Assembly: GCF_021611515.1 (NCBI RefSeq) | Contig: NZ_CP090960.1 | Span: forward strand, 2,108,001-2,172,000 | Length of the DNA stretch: 64,000 nucleotides | From: Mariluticola halotolerans | GTDB taxonomy: Bacteria > Pseudomonadota > Alphaproteobacteria > Rhizobiales > Devosiaceae | Direction of reading: 5' to 3' | Shown: positions 44,388-52,539 of the stretch, piece by piece | Position numbering within the stretch: the stretch's first letter is position 1 | Layout: the number at the start of each line of letters is the position of its first letter | The notes under the pieces: model-generated | What the model saw: only the letters and a program-made list of their open reading frames with translations | What the model was told of the DNA's origin: nothing | Databases searched by the model: none | Made by a program: the position numbers and the translations under genes

Positions 44388-44711
44388 CTATTTCAGCGGC
44401 CAGACCTCGACGACGCCGTGGGCGACGGCGCAGGGAACCTGCGAGACCTTGTCGATGGCTTTTTCCAGGCTTGCGGCCTCGAACACTGTGAAACCGGCAA
44501 TCGGCAAATCGGAGGCCAGATAAGGACCTTCAGATATCTCGACACCGGCCGCGCCGTGATTGCGCACCTGCACCGGTGCGCCAGCGATGCCGACCAAAGC
44601 CCCTTCCGCGATCAGCTTTGCATCCTGCGCGTGTGCCGCATCTTTGACCGCTTGGGGGCTACGGTCATAACCAGCCTGATCGCCATATCCGATGGTGACA
44701 AACATTGGCAT
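44388..44711 (-). CDS. YCII-related domain protein
   Basis: A 107-residue ferredoxin-like-fold protein of the YCII family: MFVTIGYGDQAGYDRSP at the start, AHAQDAKLIAEGALVG in the middle, and an EISEGPYLASDLPIAGFTVFEAASLEKAID core with the typical DGPF-like arrangement. Start ATG 44711 has AGGAGA about 8 nt upstream; the frame to 44780 is not needed. First gene downstream of the divergent promoter shared with the HxlR regulator. Confidence 0.85.
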   Translation of the reverse strand: MPMFVTIGYGDQAGYDRSPQAVKDAAHAQDAKLIAEGALVGIAGAPVQVRNHGAAGVEISEGPYLASDLPIAGFTVFEAASLEKAIDKVSQVPCAVAHGVVEVWPLK

Positions 44712-44800
44712 GACGCACTCTCCTGTCTGTATGCAGTTTGCAAGCAGTTGCCTTATAGCAAAACCGTACCTATGTTGCAATCAGTTTTACGGAGCCTCTT

Positions 44801-45295
44801 ATGCACAAACCCTTCCGATCCGGATGTCCAATTAATCTGACGCTGGAAACGCTCGGCGACAGCTGGAGCCTGATCGTCATCCGCGACATCATGTTCGGCA
44901 ATCGCAGGCACTACCGCGACCTCCTCAACAATTCGGAGGAAGGCATCGCCTCGAACATTCTGGCCAGCCGTCTCAAAAACCTCGTGAGCGCGGGCCTGCT
45001 CTCGACCAGCCCGGACCCGGCACACAAGCAGAAGACGGTCTACAGCCTGACAGAGCCGGCCATCCAACTGGTGCCCTTGCTTGCCCAGATGGGCGCCTGG
45101 GGCAGGCGCTTCACGCCGGCGACGCGGGAATTGTCGATCCGCGCCCAGCTTCTCGAAGAAGGCGGGCCGGAGATGTGGGATGGGTTTATAGCGGAGTTGC
45201 GCGCCATACATCTCGGCGCAAAGCCGCCGGCACGCTCGGTAATCAGGGAATTAACAGAGGCCTATCAGGCGGCCGCTGGACCGCAACCGGCATAG
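44801..45295 (+). CDS. HxlR family transcriptional regulator
   Basis: A 164-residue regulator: SGCPINLTLETLGDSWSLIVIRDIMFGNRRHYRDLLN is the family signature (winged helix, with a Cys near the N-terminus in PFRSGCPIN that could be redox- or electrophile-sensitive). It diverges from the YCII-lactonase-RibD-like unit across 89 bp and probably regulates it. HxlR proteins often respond to aldehydes, quinones or oxidants. A perfect 11-bp hairpin encloses its stop codon. Confidence 0.92.
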   Translation: MHKPFRSGCPINLTLETLGDSWSLIVIRDIMFGNRRHYRDLLNNSEEGIASNILASRLKNLVSAGLLSTSPDPAHKQKTVYSLTEPAIQLVPLLAQMGAWGRRFTPATRELSIRAQLLEEGGPEMWDGFIAELRAIHLGAKPPARSVIRELTEAYQAAAGPQPA

Positions 45296-45308
45296 GGGCC
45301 GGTTGCGG
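45281..45308. terminator. Perfect 11-bp hairpin between convergent HxlR and transaldolase genes
   Basis: CCGCAACCGGC and GCCGGTTGCGG pair around a 6-nt loop containing the HxlR stop codon. No U-run on either strand; likely a bidirectional end or mRNA-stabilising hairpin. Confidence 0.5.
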
Positions 45309-45328
45309 GATCTTGGCGAGACCAGCCG

Positions 45329-46267
45329 TCAGAGACGGTCGGCGACGAGGCTTTTCAGCTTGACCAGATCCGCGTCAAACTTGCGGATGCCTTCGGCCAG
45401 CTTCTCCGTTGCCATGGCGTCCGCGTTCATTTCCCAGCGGAAGGCGGCTTCATCGAGCTTTATGGGCGCGGCTTCGCCAGCGTTTTGCGGATCAAGGCAA
45501 CGTTCCAGCGTGCCGCTTTCCTGCGCCAGTGCTTCCAGCAATTTCGGGGAGATCGTCAAACGATCGCAACCGGCCAGCGCCTTGACCTGCCCCACATTGC
45601 GGAAGGACGCGCCCATGACAATGGTCTCAATGCCGTTGGCCTTGTAGTAATCATAGATGCGCCGCACAGACAGCACGCCGGGATCCTCCTCAGGCGCATA
45701 GCTTTCCTTGCCGCTTGTCGCCATATGCCAATCGGTGATGCGCCCCACAAAAGGCGAGATCAGGAAGACACCCGCATCGGCACAGGCCACGGCCTGCGCC
45801 AGTGAGAACACCAGGGTAAGATTGCAATCGATGCCTTCGGCCTGCAGAATTTCTGCGGCCCGTATGCCTTCCCAGGTCGCCGCCAGCTTGATCAGAATAC
45901 GGTCCTTGCCGATACCACGCGCCGCATAGTCCGCAATGATGGCCCGCGCCCGCTGAACCGATCCTTCGGTGTCAAACGACAGCCGGGCATCGACTTCGGT
46001 TGAAACCCGTCCGGTCACCAGGGCCGCAAGGGTCGCGCCCATCGCCGCTGGCAGGGTATCGGTGATCTGGTCGACATTGAGGCCGTTTTCATGACCCTTG
46101 GCAATTTCCCGGGCCAACAATTCGGCAGCCTCAGGCTCTCCAAGCGCGGCCAGAACCAGTGACGGATTTGTAGTGCAGTCCACAGGGCTATAGGCCTTGA
46201 CGGCCTCGACAGAACCGGTGTCGGCAACGACCACGCTCATCGCGCGCAGCTGATCCAGAATATTCAC
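45329..46267 (-). CDS. tal: Transaldolase
   Basis: A 312-residue class I transaldolase that exchanges a dihydroxyacetone unit between sedoheptulose 7-phosphate and glyceraldehyde 3-phosphate. Family marks: DCTTNPSL near residue 30, Schiff-base Lys in [19 protein letters not shown], and [14 protein letters not shown] 46267 is the start codon. It lies 103 bp downstream of the LacI gene on the same strand, with a small ACGCA/TGCGT hairpin between, so it may be part of, or near to, the mannosidase operon. Confidence 0.94.
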   Translation of the reverse strand: MNILDQLRAMSVVVADTGSVEAVKAYSPVDCTTNPSLVLAALGEPEAAELLAREIAKGHENGLNVDQITDTLPAAMGATLAALVTGRVSTEVDARLSFDTEGSVQRARAIIADYAARGIGKDRILIKLAATWEGIRAAEILQAEGIDCNLTLVFSLAQAVACADAGVFLISPFVGRITDWHMATSGKESYAPEEDPGVLSVRRIYDYYKANGIETIVMGASFRNVGQVKALAGCDRLTISPKLLEALAQESGTLERCLDPQNAGEAAPIKLDEAAFRWEMNADAMATEKLAEGIRKFDADLVKLKSLVADRL

Positions 46268-46370
46268 GTGAGAAAGCCTTTCATGTTTTAAGACGCAAAA
46301 GATGCGTTTGTATTATCTGATCGACAGGCGCGCACCAGAATTTTCCATATGTGCGCCCGCTTTCAGCAGC

Positions 46371-47414
46371 TCACTGATCGAGCGCGCGGGTGCTGCCGCG
46401 TTGAATAAGGGTTGGCTGCACCAGGAAACTGGAAACCGAGCCCTGAAGATGCTCATCTTCGATCGACCCAATCAACTGCTCAGCGGCCTTTCGCCCCAGC
46501 AGATCGACATGCTGGGTAATGACCGAAATCGCGGGCCGCACCATCGCCGTCCAGTTGGCATCGTCATAGGCCACAAGCGAGATGTCGCCGGGCACCTCGA
46601 TACCAAAATCCTGCAAGGCGATATAGAGCAATTGCGCCACAACGCTATTGGCGGCGAAAATGGCGGTTATCTCGCGCTCAAGCAAGCGCGGCACGATGGC
46701 ATTCAGCGCCTCGGCAATGGTTTTCTGACCATCTTCCAGCTTGATGCAAAGACCGTCAGCTGGCTCAAGACCGAGGCTGGTAAATGCATCATGCCAGCCG
46801 GCAATGCGGGCCTGGCCCGTCGTCCATTGATCATGGTCAATCATCACCGCGATATTCCGGTGGCCAAGCGCCAAAAGATGTTCGGTGGCAATCATGCCGC
46901 CGACCCGGTTGTCGCCACCAATCAGCGAATATTTTGAACTGACCGCCCTGTCGATTTGCAAAGCCGGAATGCCGTAGCCCTGCACCCGCTCAAGCGCGCC
47001 CTGGGATACGGGCGTCAGCGCGATGCCATCAACCCCCATGGCCAGCAGCGAGTCCACGGCATCGCGTTCTTTTTTGCGGTCGGCACCGTCGATAATCAGA
47101 ATGACTTCATAACCGCGCCGCCGGGCGACTTCCTGAAATCCTGTGGCCAGCTGGGCGTAGAACGGGTCAAGCAGACTGGAGACCACCAGCCCCACCTGCG
47201 TGCTGGAACCCCGGCGCAAATTGCGGGCCGTCAGATCGGGCACATAGCCCATTCTGTCAGCGGCCTCGAGCACCCGCGCCTTCACCTCGGCAGCGACATA
47301 GCCCTTGCTTGAAAGCGCGCGTGACACGGTGGAGTTGGAAAGGCCCAGTTCCCTGGAGATATCGCCAATGCGTACCCGTTTGTCCGACAAACCGCCCCTC
47401 ATTTCTTTTGTCAT
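46371..47414 (-). CDS. LacI family transcriptional regulator of the mannosidase/sulfatase locus
   Basis: A 347-residue regulator with LacI HTH (RIGDISRELGLSNSTVSRALSSKGYV, about residues 15-40) and a sugar-binding effector domain. Start ATG 47414 overlaps the stop of the DapA-type gene (ATGA), so it is the last member of the minus-strand operon ROK-SIS-GH38-DapA-LacI. Two matching LacI-type operators at 52362-52380 and 52503-52522 flank the divergent promoters of the locus and are its likely targets. Confidence 0.93.
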   Translation of the reverse strand: MTKEMRGGLSDKRVRIGDISRELGLSNSTVSRALSSKGYVAAEVKARVLEAADRMGYVPDLTARNLRRGSSTQVGLVVSSLLDPFYAQLATGFQEVARRRGYEVILIIDGADRKKERDAVDSLLAMGVDGIALTPVSQGALERVQGYGIPALQIDRAVSSKYSLIGGDNRVGGMIATEHLLALGHRNIAVMIDHDQWTTGQARIAGWHDAFTSLGLEPADGLCIKLEDGQKTIAEALNAIVPRLLEREITAIFAANSVVAQLLYIALQDFGIEVPGDISLVAYDDANWTAMVRPAISVITQHVDLLGRKAAEQLIGSIEDEHLQGSVSSFLVQPTLIQRGSTRALDQ

Positions 47415-48301
47415 TCCCGCAGATGTCTGCGTATTAACGTGTCAATCGCAAATAGACTAGTGCAAGCGCCTTCTGTCGTACCAGCATCAAGCGTGCGTGC
47501 ATAGCTATGCATACACAATCCCTCTTCGCGTTGCGACAATAAAAATTTGGCGGAGGCGGGATAATTCTTCTCCAGTGCCGCATCGGCGGCGGTCATGAGA
47601 AGCGAGAGCGTATCTTCGGGGTCCGTTGCGGCGCGACCAAGGACACCGGGATAGATATTGGCCATCAGGCCGCAAAACCCGTCGGCACCTGCCGCAAAGG
47701 AGGCGCGGAACGAGGCCATTTCCGCATTGAGAAGCTGCAAACGCGTGCCGGCGGTCAGGCCCGCCCGCCGGGTCATGCGGGCCAGATCCAGACAGGTATC
47801 CTTGTAAAAAGTGAAGCGCCCGGATTGCGCGGCCAGGGCTACGGCATCGTCAGACAACAGCCGCTTGAAGGGGCGGGGGGCCTCGTAAAGCCCGAGATCG
47901 CCCTTTGTGCCCGCAATAATCTGCTCGAGTGCCTGCAAAACCTCGGTCTCGGGTGCGTCTTTTGCGGCGAGATAGGCTGTCAGCAGCACGGCAATATTGG
48001 CACCCGCGTCATGGGCGCCGCCAATCACGCGGCTAAAATCCGTCACGGCTTCGGGATAGACCGCCGCCGCAATCGGGATGCGTCCATTGGCCGTTTCAAC
48101 ACAGGCGCGGACAATCGACAGTCTTTCCGCCTCGGACATTTTAAACGGTTCGGCCGAAAGACCGGTCACCAGAAGGCCGGTGACCCCCTTGTCGATGTTG
48201 AATTCGACCAAACGGGCCAGCGCAGCAAAATCAATCTGGCCATCAGGGTCGAATGGGGTCAGCAGTGGTGGCCAGATCTCCGGAGCGCGCGTCATACTCA
48301 C
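47411..48301 (-). CDS. DapA/NanA superfamily aldolase (dihydrodipicolinate synthase-like)
   Basis: A 296-residue class I aldolase-type TIM barrel. Expected active-site residues are Tyr139 (LYEAP) and the Schiff-base Lys167 (FYKDTC). The usual GTTGE segment is replaced by TGLSAEP, so it is not a housekeeping DapA; members with altered loops cleave or form 2-keto-3-deoxy sugar acids, sialic acid-like compounds or related keto acids. Its start overlaps the mannosidase stop by 4 bp, and the LacI gene overlaps its own stop. It is likely to act on a product of the glycan breakdown here. Confidence 0.88.
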   Translation of the reverse strand: MSMTRAPEIWPPLLTPFDPDGQIDFAALARLVEFNIDKGVTGLLVTGLSAEPFKMSEAERLSIVRACVETANGRIPIAAAVYPEAVTDFSRVIGGAHDAGANIAVLLTAYLAAKDAPETEVLQALEQIIAGTKGDLGLYEAPRPFKRLLSDDAVALAAQSGRFTFYKDTCLDLARMTRRAGLTAGTRLQLLNAEMASFRASFAAGADGFCGLMANIYPGVLGRAATDPEDTLSLLMTAADAALEKNYPASAKFLLSQREEGLCMHSYARTLDAGTTEGACTSLFAIDTLIRRHLRE

Positions 48302-50793
48302 ACCCCTTTGGACAGATGCGGCAGGTCGCGATCAACTGCAAATTCCAGAAGATCGGCCTTGAATGCGGCACCGTCGGCCGGAATGACCCAGGTAGCGATC
48401 TCTTCGGGGCCAAGGGTGACAGGCAGTTCGAAATCATCCCGGAAATGCAGGACCAGTTGCGCGGCAACGGATTCCTGGGTGTCATTCGCCAGCCTTATCA
48501 CCAGACCCTCCGGATCGTCTTCCCACGCCTTGATGGCGGTCAGCCGCAGACCTCGGACCGTCTCGAGGCCGGAAATCCCGGCGGTCTCGGCGGGCAGCGT
48601 GCCCGGGTGAAAGCTCTCCATCATCAGGCGCGGTGGCGTGAGCATCAGGTCGGCCAGCCGGTGTGCCTCTGACATGTCGTCGTCTGCCTGAGGCAACAGC
48701 TTGACCGTAAAGCTCTGCAGGCCCTGATCCTGATAATGATAATGCTCATTATCACGCAGTTCACGGGGGTCGTGCCAAGCATAAACCGGGCTGCGTGCCG
48801 CCGTGATGCCGATATCGCCCTTATCGCAATCATAGGCGTATTTGGCATTATTGATCACGGTCAGGCGCTGGCCGTTTCCGGCCACGCTGACCCAGCGTTG
48901 ACCGGGATATTCATTGGCATCGGCGGGGCGCTCAAGCGCGCCATGCTGCATCTGATAGAGTGCCTTATCGGCGCTGATGGCAGATGGATAGCGCAGCTTG
49001 AGTACCGAAAGCGTTTCACGCCAGTCGAGTTCACAACGGATCTCGAGAGCGCGGGCACCGGCGTCGAGCACGAAATGCTCGGTGAGGCGCGACTGGCCAT
49101 AGCGCGAGGTGACCCGGATGGCGCTGCGCACCGGCCCTTCATCGATCAGGCGCACATCCTCGATTTCGAAGGCATTACCCTCTGCCACATAACTCTCGAC
49201 ACGATGGCCCCAGGTGTCCGATTGATCGGGGGTGACCACCGTGTGCACAGCACCCGGCTGCGGCGCATAATTGCGCCCGTCGGCCAGCGTCACCAGTTCA
49301 GACAGCCAGCCGGTTGCCGGATCAATGGTCACGCGCAGATGCGCGTTTTCCATGGTCAGGCCTGCGGCCTTGACGGATGTTGTCTTGACCACGGGCCGCT
49401 CGGCCACCTGATGCAGGCGATAGAGTTTGTAGCCCAGCGCCGGCAGGGTGGCGCCAAAGGCGATGCGCCCGCGCAACCGGTCGCGGAAAATGTCTTTTTC
49501 CTGAATGGTCGCATCGGCGCGGATTTTCTGCCATTCGACGGGCGTACCCGCTTCATCGGTCAGCGCCCAGTCGCCGGGCAGGAAGGAGAGTTCGAGTTCC
49601 GCCGTGACGTCCACCGGATAGGGATGCGGGTTGAACAGGACAACCGGCTGACTCTTTTCATCCTCGGGGATGGCGATATCGCGGGCGGTTGTCTGCATGG
49701 CGAGATTGATGATCCGGTCGGCGGCAGCGATCACCCCGCCTACCTGATGCTCTGCATCGTCATAGCAAACCTTCAACGAACTGCCGGGCAGGATATCGTG
49801 GAACTGGTTGAAAAGGAGATCCTTCCAGGCCGCGGTCAATGCCTCGGCGGGATAGCTCATCGCCCCGCGGCGCGCGGTCAGCGTTGCATAGCGCTCGGCC
49901 TCAACCAGAATGGCTTCGGCCTTCAGATTGAGCTGTTTGATTTTGGCGTGCGCGGCATAACAACCTGCCGCGTGGCGCTGCAATTCGCCCTGCCATTGGG
50001 GTATCTTCTGGTCACTGTCGCGCACCATATCGAGATAGCGCCCGGGACCGGACATGGTCAGCCGGCCGTGATGGCCCTCAGCGTCAATGCGCGCAATACT
50101 TTCCAGATTGCGCCGGGTGGGACCGCCGCCATGGTTACCAACGCCGTAGAACACCATCGCCTCACTATTAACGCTTGGTGCGATCTTGGACACGGCGGCG
50201 TTGAGATGGTCGTCAATGGCTTCTGAGGTCGAGCAATATTCATGCGGAATGCGGTAGGCGAGAACGCTTGCGCCGCCCATGCCCTGCCAGTCGAATACTG
50301 TGTGCGCCATCGCCGTCTCGTGGGGACCGGGGCGCAGGAAGCAATAGCCGCCGATTCTCTGGCCCTGCAGAATTTGAGGCAGAACGGCGGAATGGCCGAA
50401 GGGATCGGCATTGAGGCCGACCGTTGCAATGCCGCCGAAATGCTCCAGCAAATAACGCTGACCCAAAAGACCCTGCCGGACAAAGGCTTCCAGCGAGGGC
50501 AGGTTGCAATCCGGCTCGACCCACCAGCCGCCCACCAGGGCGATGCGGCCCGCGGCCACCAGTTCCTGCAGTTTTTCGAAAAGCTTCGGATCGCTTTCGC
50601 GGATCCACTCGATCACCGCCATCTGTTCGAAGGTGAAGACGTAATCGGGGTTCTCAGCCAGCAGTTTGACCGCCGCATGCAGTGTCGCGCGGGCTTCCTG
50701 ATAGCCCTCGGTCCAGCGCCAGAGCCAGACCGGATCAAGATGCGCATGGCCAACCATATAAAGGCGGTCGAACCGGTTTTTCTCAGCGTTCAT
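48298..50793 (-). CDS. GH38 alpha-mannosidase
   Basis: An 831-residue glycoside hydrolase family 38 enzyme removing terminal alpha-mannosyl (or mannose-like) residues. Zinc-binding HAHLDP at residues 16-21, GGWWVEPDCNLPS at 88-100, and nucleophile Asp130 in NADPFGHS are visible; the C-terminal beta-sandwich domains fill the rest. No signal peptide, so it acts in the cytoplasm on imported oligosaccharides, consistent with the ABC importer in the divergent arm. Separated from the isomerase gene by 3 bp. Confidence 0.94.
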   Translation of the reverse strand: MNAEKNRFDRLYMVGHAHLDPVWLWRWTEGYQEARATLHAAVKLLAENPDYVFTFEQMAVIEWIRESDPKLFEKLQELVAAGRIALVGGWWVEPDCNLPSLEAFVRQGLLGQRYLLEHFGGIATVGLNADPFGHSAVLPQILQGQRIGGYCFLRPGPHETAMAHTVFDWQGMGGASVLAYRIPHEYCSTSEAIDDHLNAAVSKIAPSVNSEAMVFYGVGNHGGGPTRRNLESIARIDAEGHHGRLTMSGPGRYLDMVRDSDQKIPQWQGELQRHAAGCYAAHAKIKQLNLKAEAILVEAERYATLTARRGAMSYPAEALTAAWKDLLFNQFHDILPGSSLKVCYDDAEHQVGGVIAAADRIINLAMQTTARDIAIPEDEKSQPVVLFNPHPYPVDVTAELELSFLPGDWALTDEAGTPVEWQKIRADATIQEKDIFRDRLRGRIAFGATLPALGYKLYRLHQVAERPVVKTTSVKAAGLTMENAHLRVTIDPATGWLSELVTLADGRNYAPQPGAVHTVVTPDQSDTWGHRVESYVAEGNAFEIEDVRLIDEGPVRSAIRVTSRYGQSRLTEHFVLDAGARALEIRCELDWRETLSVLKLRYPSAISADKALYQMQHGALERPADANEYPGQRWVSVAGNGQRLTVINNAKYAYDCDKGDIGITAARSPVYAWHDPRELRDNEHYHYQDQGLQSFTVKLLPQADDDMSEAHRLADLMLTPPRLMMESFHPGTLPAETAGISGLETVRGLRLTAIKAWEDDPEGLVIRLANDTQESVAAQLVLHFRDDFELPVTLGPEEIATWVIPADGAAFKADLLEFAVDRDLPHLSKGV

Positions 50794-50796
50794 GTC

Positions 50797-51369
50797 TCAA
50801 GCCTCCGTGGCGAATTGGTCAATGCGGGCGCAAATCAGATGCATGGCCAGCTGGTGCATTTCCTGAACCCGGGCCGTGCCGGCGTTGGGCGAAACAAAGG
50901 CGTGATCGGCCGCCGTCGCTGCCGCCTCTCCGGCCTCGCCGGTAAAGATGACCGTCACCGCGCCGGCGGCGCGTGCGGCTTCCAGTCCCTTGATGACATT
51001 GGGCGAACGGCCGCTGGTGGTAAAGCCCACTGCGATATCGCCTGCACCGGCAAAAGCCTTAACCTGCCGGGCGAACACCTCGTCGAACGCATAGTCATTG
51101 CCAATGCAGGTCAGGGTCGCCACATCGGCGCACAGCGCCTGCGCGGGCAAGGGGGCGCGTTCGGCCTTGTAACGGCCGGTGAGTTCGCCGGTAAAATGCA
51201 GTGCCTCAGACGCACTGCCCCCGTTGCCGAACGCGTAAAGCCGGCCACCACCGGAGAGAGACTGCCAGATTGCGGTGGCGATGATCTCGATCCCGGCCAC
51301 CTTGTCGCGCATCTTGTCGGCCATCGCGAAATGCGCCTCAAGCTCATTCAGCATCATTGCCTTGCCCAT
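50797..51369 (-). CDS. SIS-domain sugar isomerase, GmhA (phosphoheptose isomerase)-like
   Basis: A 190-residue SIS protein closely patterned on GmhA: GNGGSASEALHFTGELTGRY at 49-67 (His58 and Glu62 match the catalytic His/Glu pair of E. coli GmhA), STSG-like FTTSGRSPNVIK, and EMH (His172) near the end. GmhA interconverts sedoheptulose 7-phosphate and D-glycero-D-manno-heptose 7-phosphate. Start ATG 51369 has AAGGAG upstream; the much longer open frame (to 51858) lies inside the kinase gene. Placed between a ROK kinase and an alpha-mannosidase, it may serve catabolism, not LPS synthesis. Confidence 0.87.
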   Translation of the reverse strand: MGKAMMLNELEAHFAMADKMRDKVAGIEIIATAIWQSLSGGGRLYAFGNGGSASEALHFTGELTGRYKAERAPLPAQALCADVATLTCIGNDYAFDEVFARQVKAFAGAGDIAVGFTTSGRSPNVIKGLEAARAAGAVTVIFTGEAGEAAATAADHAFVSPNAGTARVQEMHQLAMHLICARIDQFATEA

Positions 51370-51373
51370 CCCC

Positions 51374-52348
51374 TCACTCCTTCTCGCGCAGTGCCACGCG
51401 CCTGCCGTTCGCCGCACCCATTTCATTCCAGGCAACCGCCGCTGCGGACAGAACGCCCGAGTCGCGGCCAAACAGCGTCCGGCGCACGCACAGCCCCCGA
51501 CCGACCGCCGCCGACATGCCGCCCTCATCAAAAGTAACAGCTGGCGCCAGCAGGTCGCTGCGGGCGTCCGTGACACCGCCACCGAGACAAAGCAGCGCCG
51601 GATCGAACACATCGACCGCCGCGCGCACGGTCCGGCGCAGCATGCGCATGGAGCCGGTCCAGTGCGCGAGCGCAACCGGATCACCCGCAGCCGCGCTGGC
51701 CGCGATCTGCTGGGCCGTTGCCGGTGGGCCACCATTTTCTTCCGAGAAACGCTCGCCGATCGAGGTGCCCGACACATAGGCTTCCACACAGCCTGACAGG
51801 CCGCATTTGCAGCGCCGCCCATCGAAAACCAGCGGCATATGGCCCAGCTCACCGCCATTGCCGGAATGCCCGGTCAGCAGGGTGCCATTGGTGATGACCC
51901 CGCAGCCGACACCTGACGACACAGTGATATAGGTGACATCCTTCACGTGACCTGGATTGTCCCAGAGGAAGGTCGCAATCGCGCCGGCGGCAGCGTCATT
52001 CTGCAAATAGGCAGGCACGCCGGCCGCGGCGGCGAGCCGGTCGCGAATGGGGACAGCATCCCAGTCGGGGAGATTGGGCGGCGTCAGCACCAGACCCCGT
52101 TCAAGATCCAGCGGACCGCCGCAGGCAATACCCACGCCATCAACGCGCGCGCCATGCGCATGCGCCCTTTGCAGCATCCGGCCAGAAAGCTCGTCAATAA
52201 GAGCAAGGCTGTTGGTCACTGAACGGGGCGAAGGCTCGCGCGCCTGAAACAGGACGCCCCCCTCAGAATCAACCACACCGACCGCCATTTTTGTCGCCCC
52301 GATGTCGATGGCGAGAACGACGGGGGTACCATGAGTATTTTGCGACAC
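51374..52348 (-). CDS. ROK family sugar kinase
   Basis: A 324-residue ROK protein with an N-terminal phosphate-binding AIDIGATKMAVGV, sugar-binding Asn-Asp in YLQNDAAAGA, ELGHMPL and the zinc motif CKCGLSGCVEAYVSG. It lacks the N-terminal winged helix of ROK repressors, so it is a kinase for a hexose, hexosamine or related sugar. First gene of the minus-strand operon that includes isomerase, mannosidase, aldolase and LacI; it diverges from the importer across 191 bp with two operators. Confidence 0.92.
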   Translation of the reverse strand: MSQNTHGTPVVLAIDIGATKMAVGVVDSEGGVLFQAREPSPRSVTNSLALIDELSGRMLQRAHAHGARVDGVGIACGGPLDLERGLVLTPPNLPDWDAVPIRDRLAAAAGVPAYLQNDAAAGAIATFLWDNPGHVKDVTYITVSSGVGCGVITNGTLLTGHSGNGGELGHMPLVFDGRRCKCGLSGCVEAYVSGTSIGERFSEENGGPPATAQQIAASAAAGDPVALAHWTGSMRMLRRTVRAAVDVFDPALLCLGGGVTDARSDLLAPAVTFDEGGMSAAVGRGLCVRRTLFGRDSGVLSAAAVAWNEMGAANGRRVALREKE

Positions 52349-52361
52349 TTAACCACCAATA

Positions 52362-52380
52362 TATGACAACGATTTCATAC
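52362..52380. promoter_or_regulatory. LacI-type operator 1
   Basis: ATGACAACGATTTCATAC core with a central CG, the geometry of LacI-family operators. It matches operator 2 at about 17 of 20 positions (consensus RTGAYAACGATTKCATACC) and lies 14-32 bp before the ROK kinase start codon. Confidence 0.7.
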
Positions 52381-52485
52381 CAATCTCTGGCATGCAGCGA
52401 AAAGCCAGTCAAGGCTGAACCGTTAATATAGCATATTTTCTCAAGTATTAGGCGCTGCCACAGGAATTATCTCGCAAGCTCATGG

Positions 52486-52491
52486 TTGACA
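52486..52491 (+). promoter_or_regulatory. -35 box TTGACA of the importer operon
   Basis: A consensus -35 hexamer. The region where the -10 box should be is occupied by operator 2, so a bound LacI protein would block RNA polymerase. Confidence 0.5.
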
Positions 52492-52502
52492 CAGCCAACT
52501 TA

Positions 52503-52522
52503 TGTGATAACGATTGCATACC
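52503..52522. promoter_or_regulatory. LacI-type operator 2
   Basis: TGTGATAACGATTGCATACC, same core as operator 1. The distance between the two (about 141 bp, roughly 13.5 turns) could allow looping across the divergent promoters. Confidence 0.7.
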
Positions 52523-52539
52523 CAACCAGGGAGGAAAGC

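Noticed and set aside
50797-51858. 353-codon frame containing the GmhA-like isomerase
   Set aside because: Isomerase homology begins at 51369 behind a good ribosome site; the rest lies antisense-free but in another frame of the ROK kinase gene.
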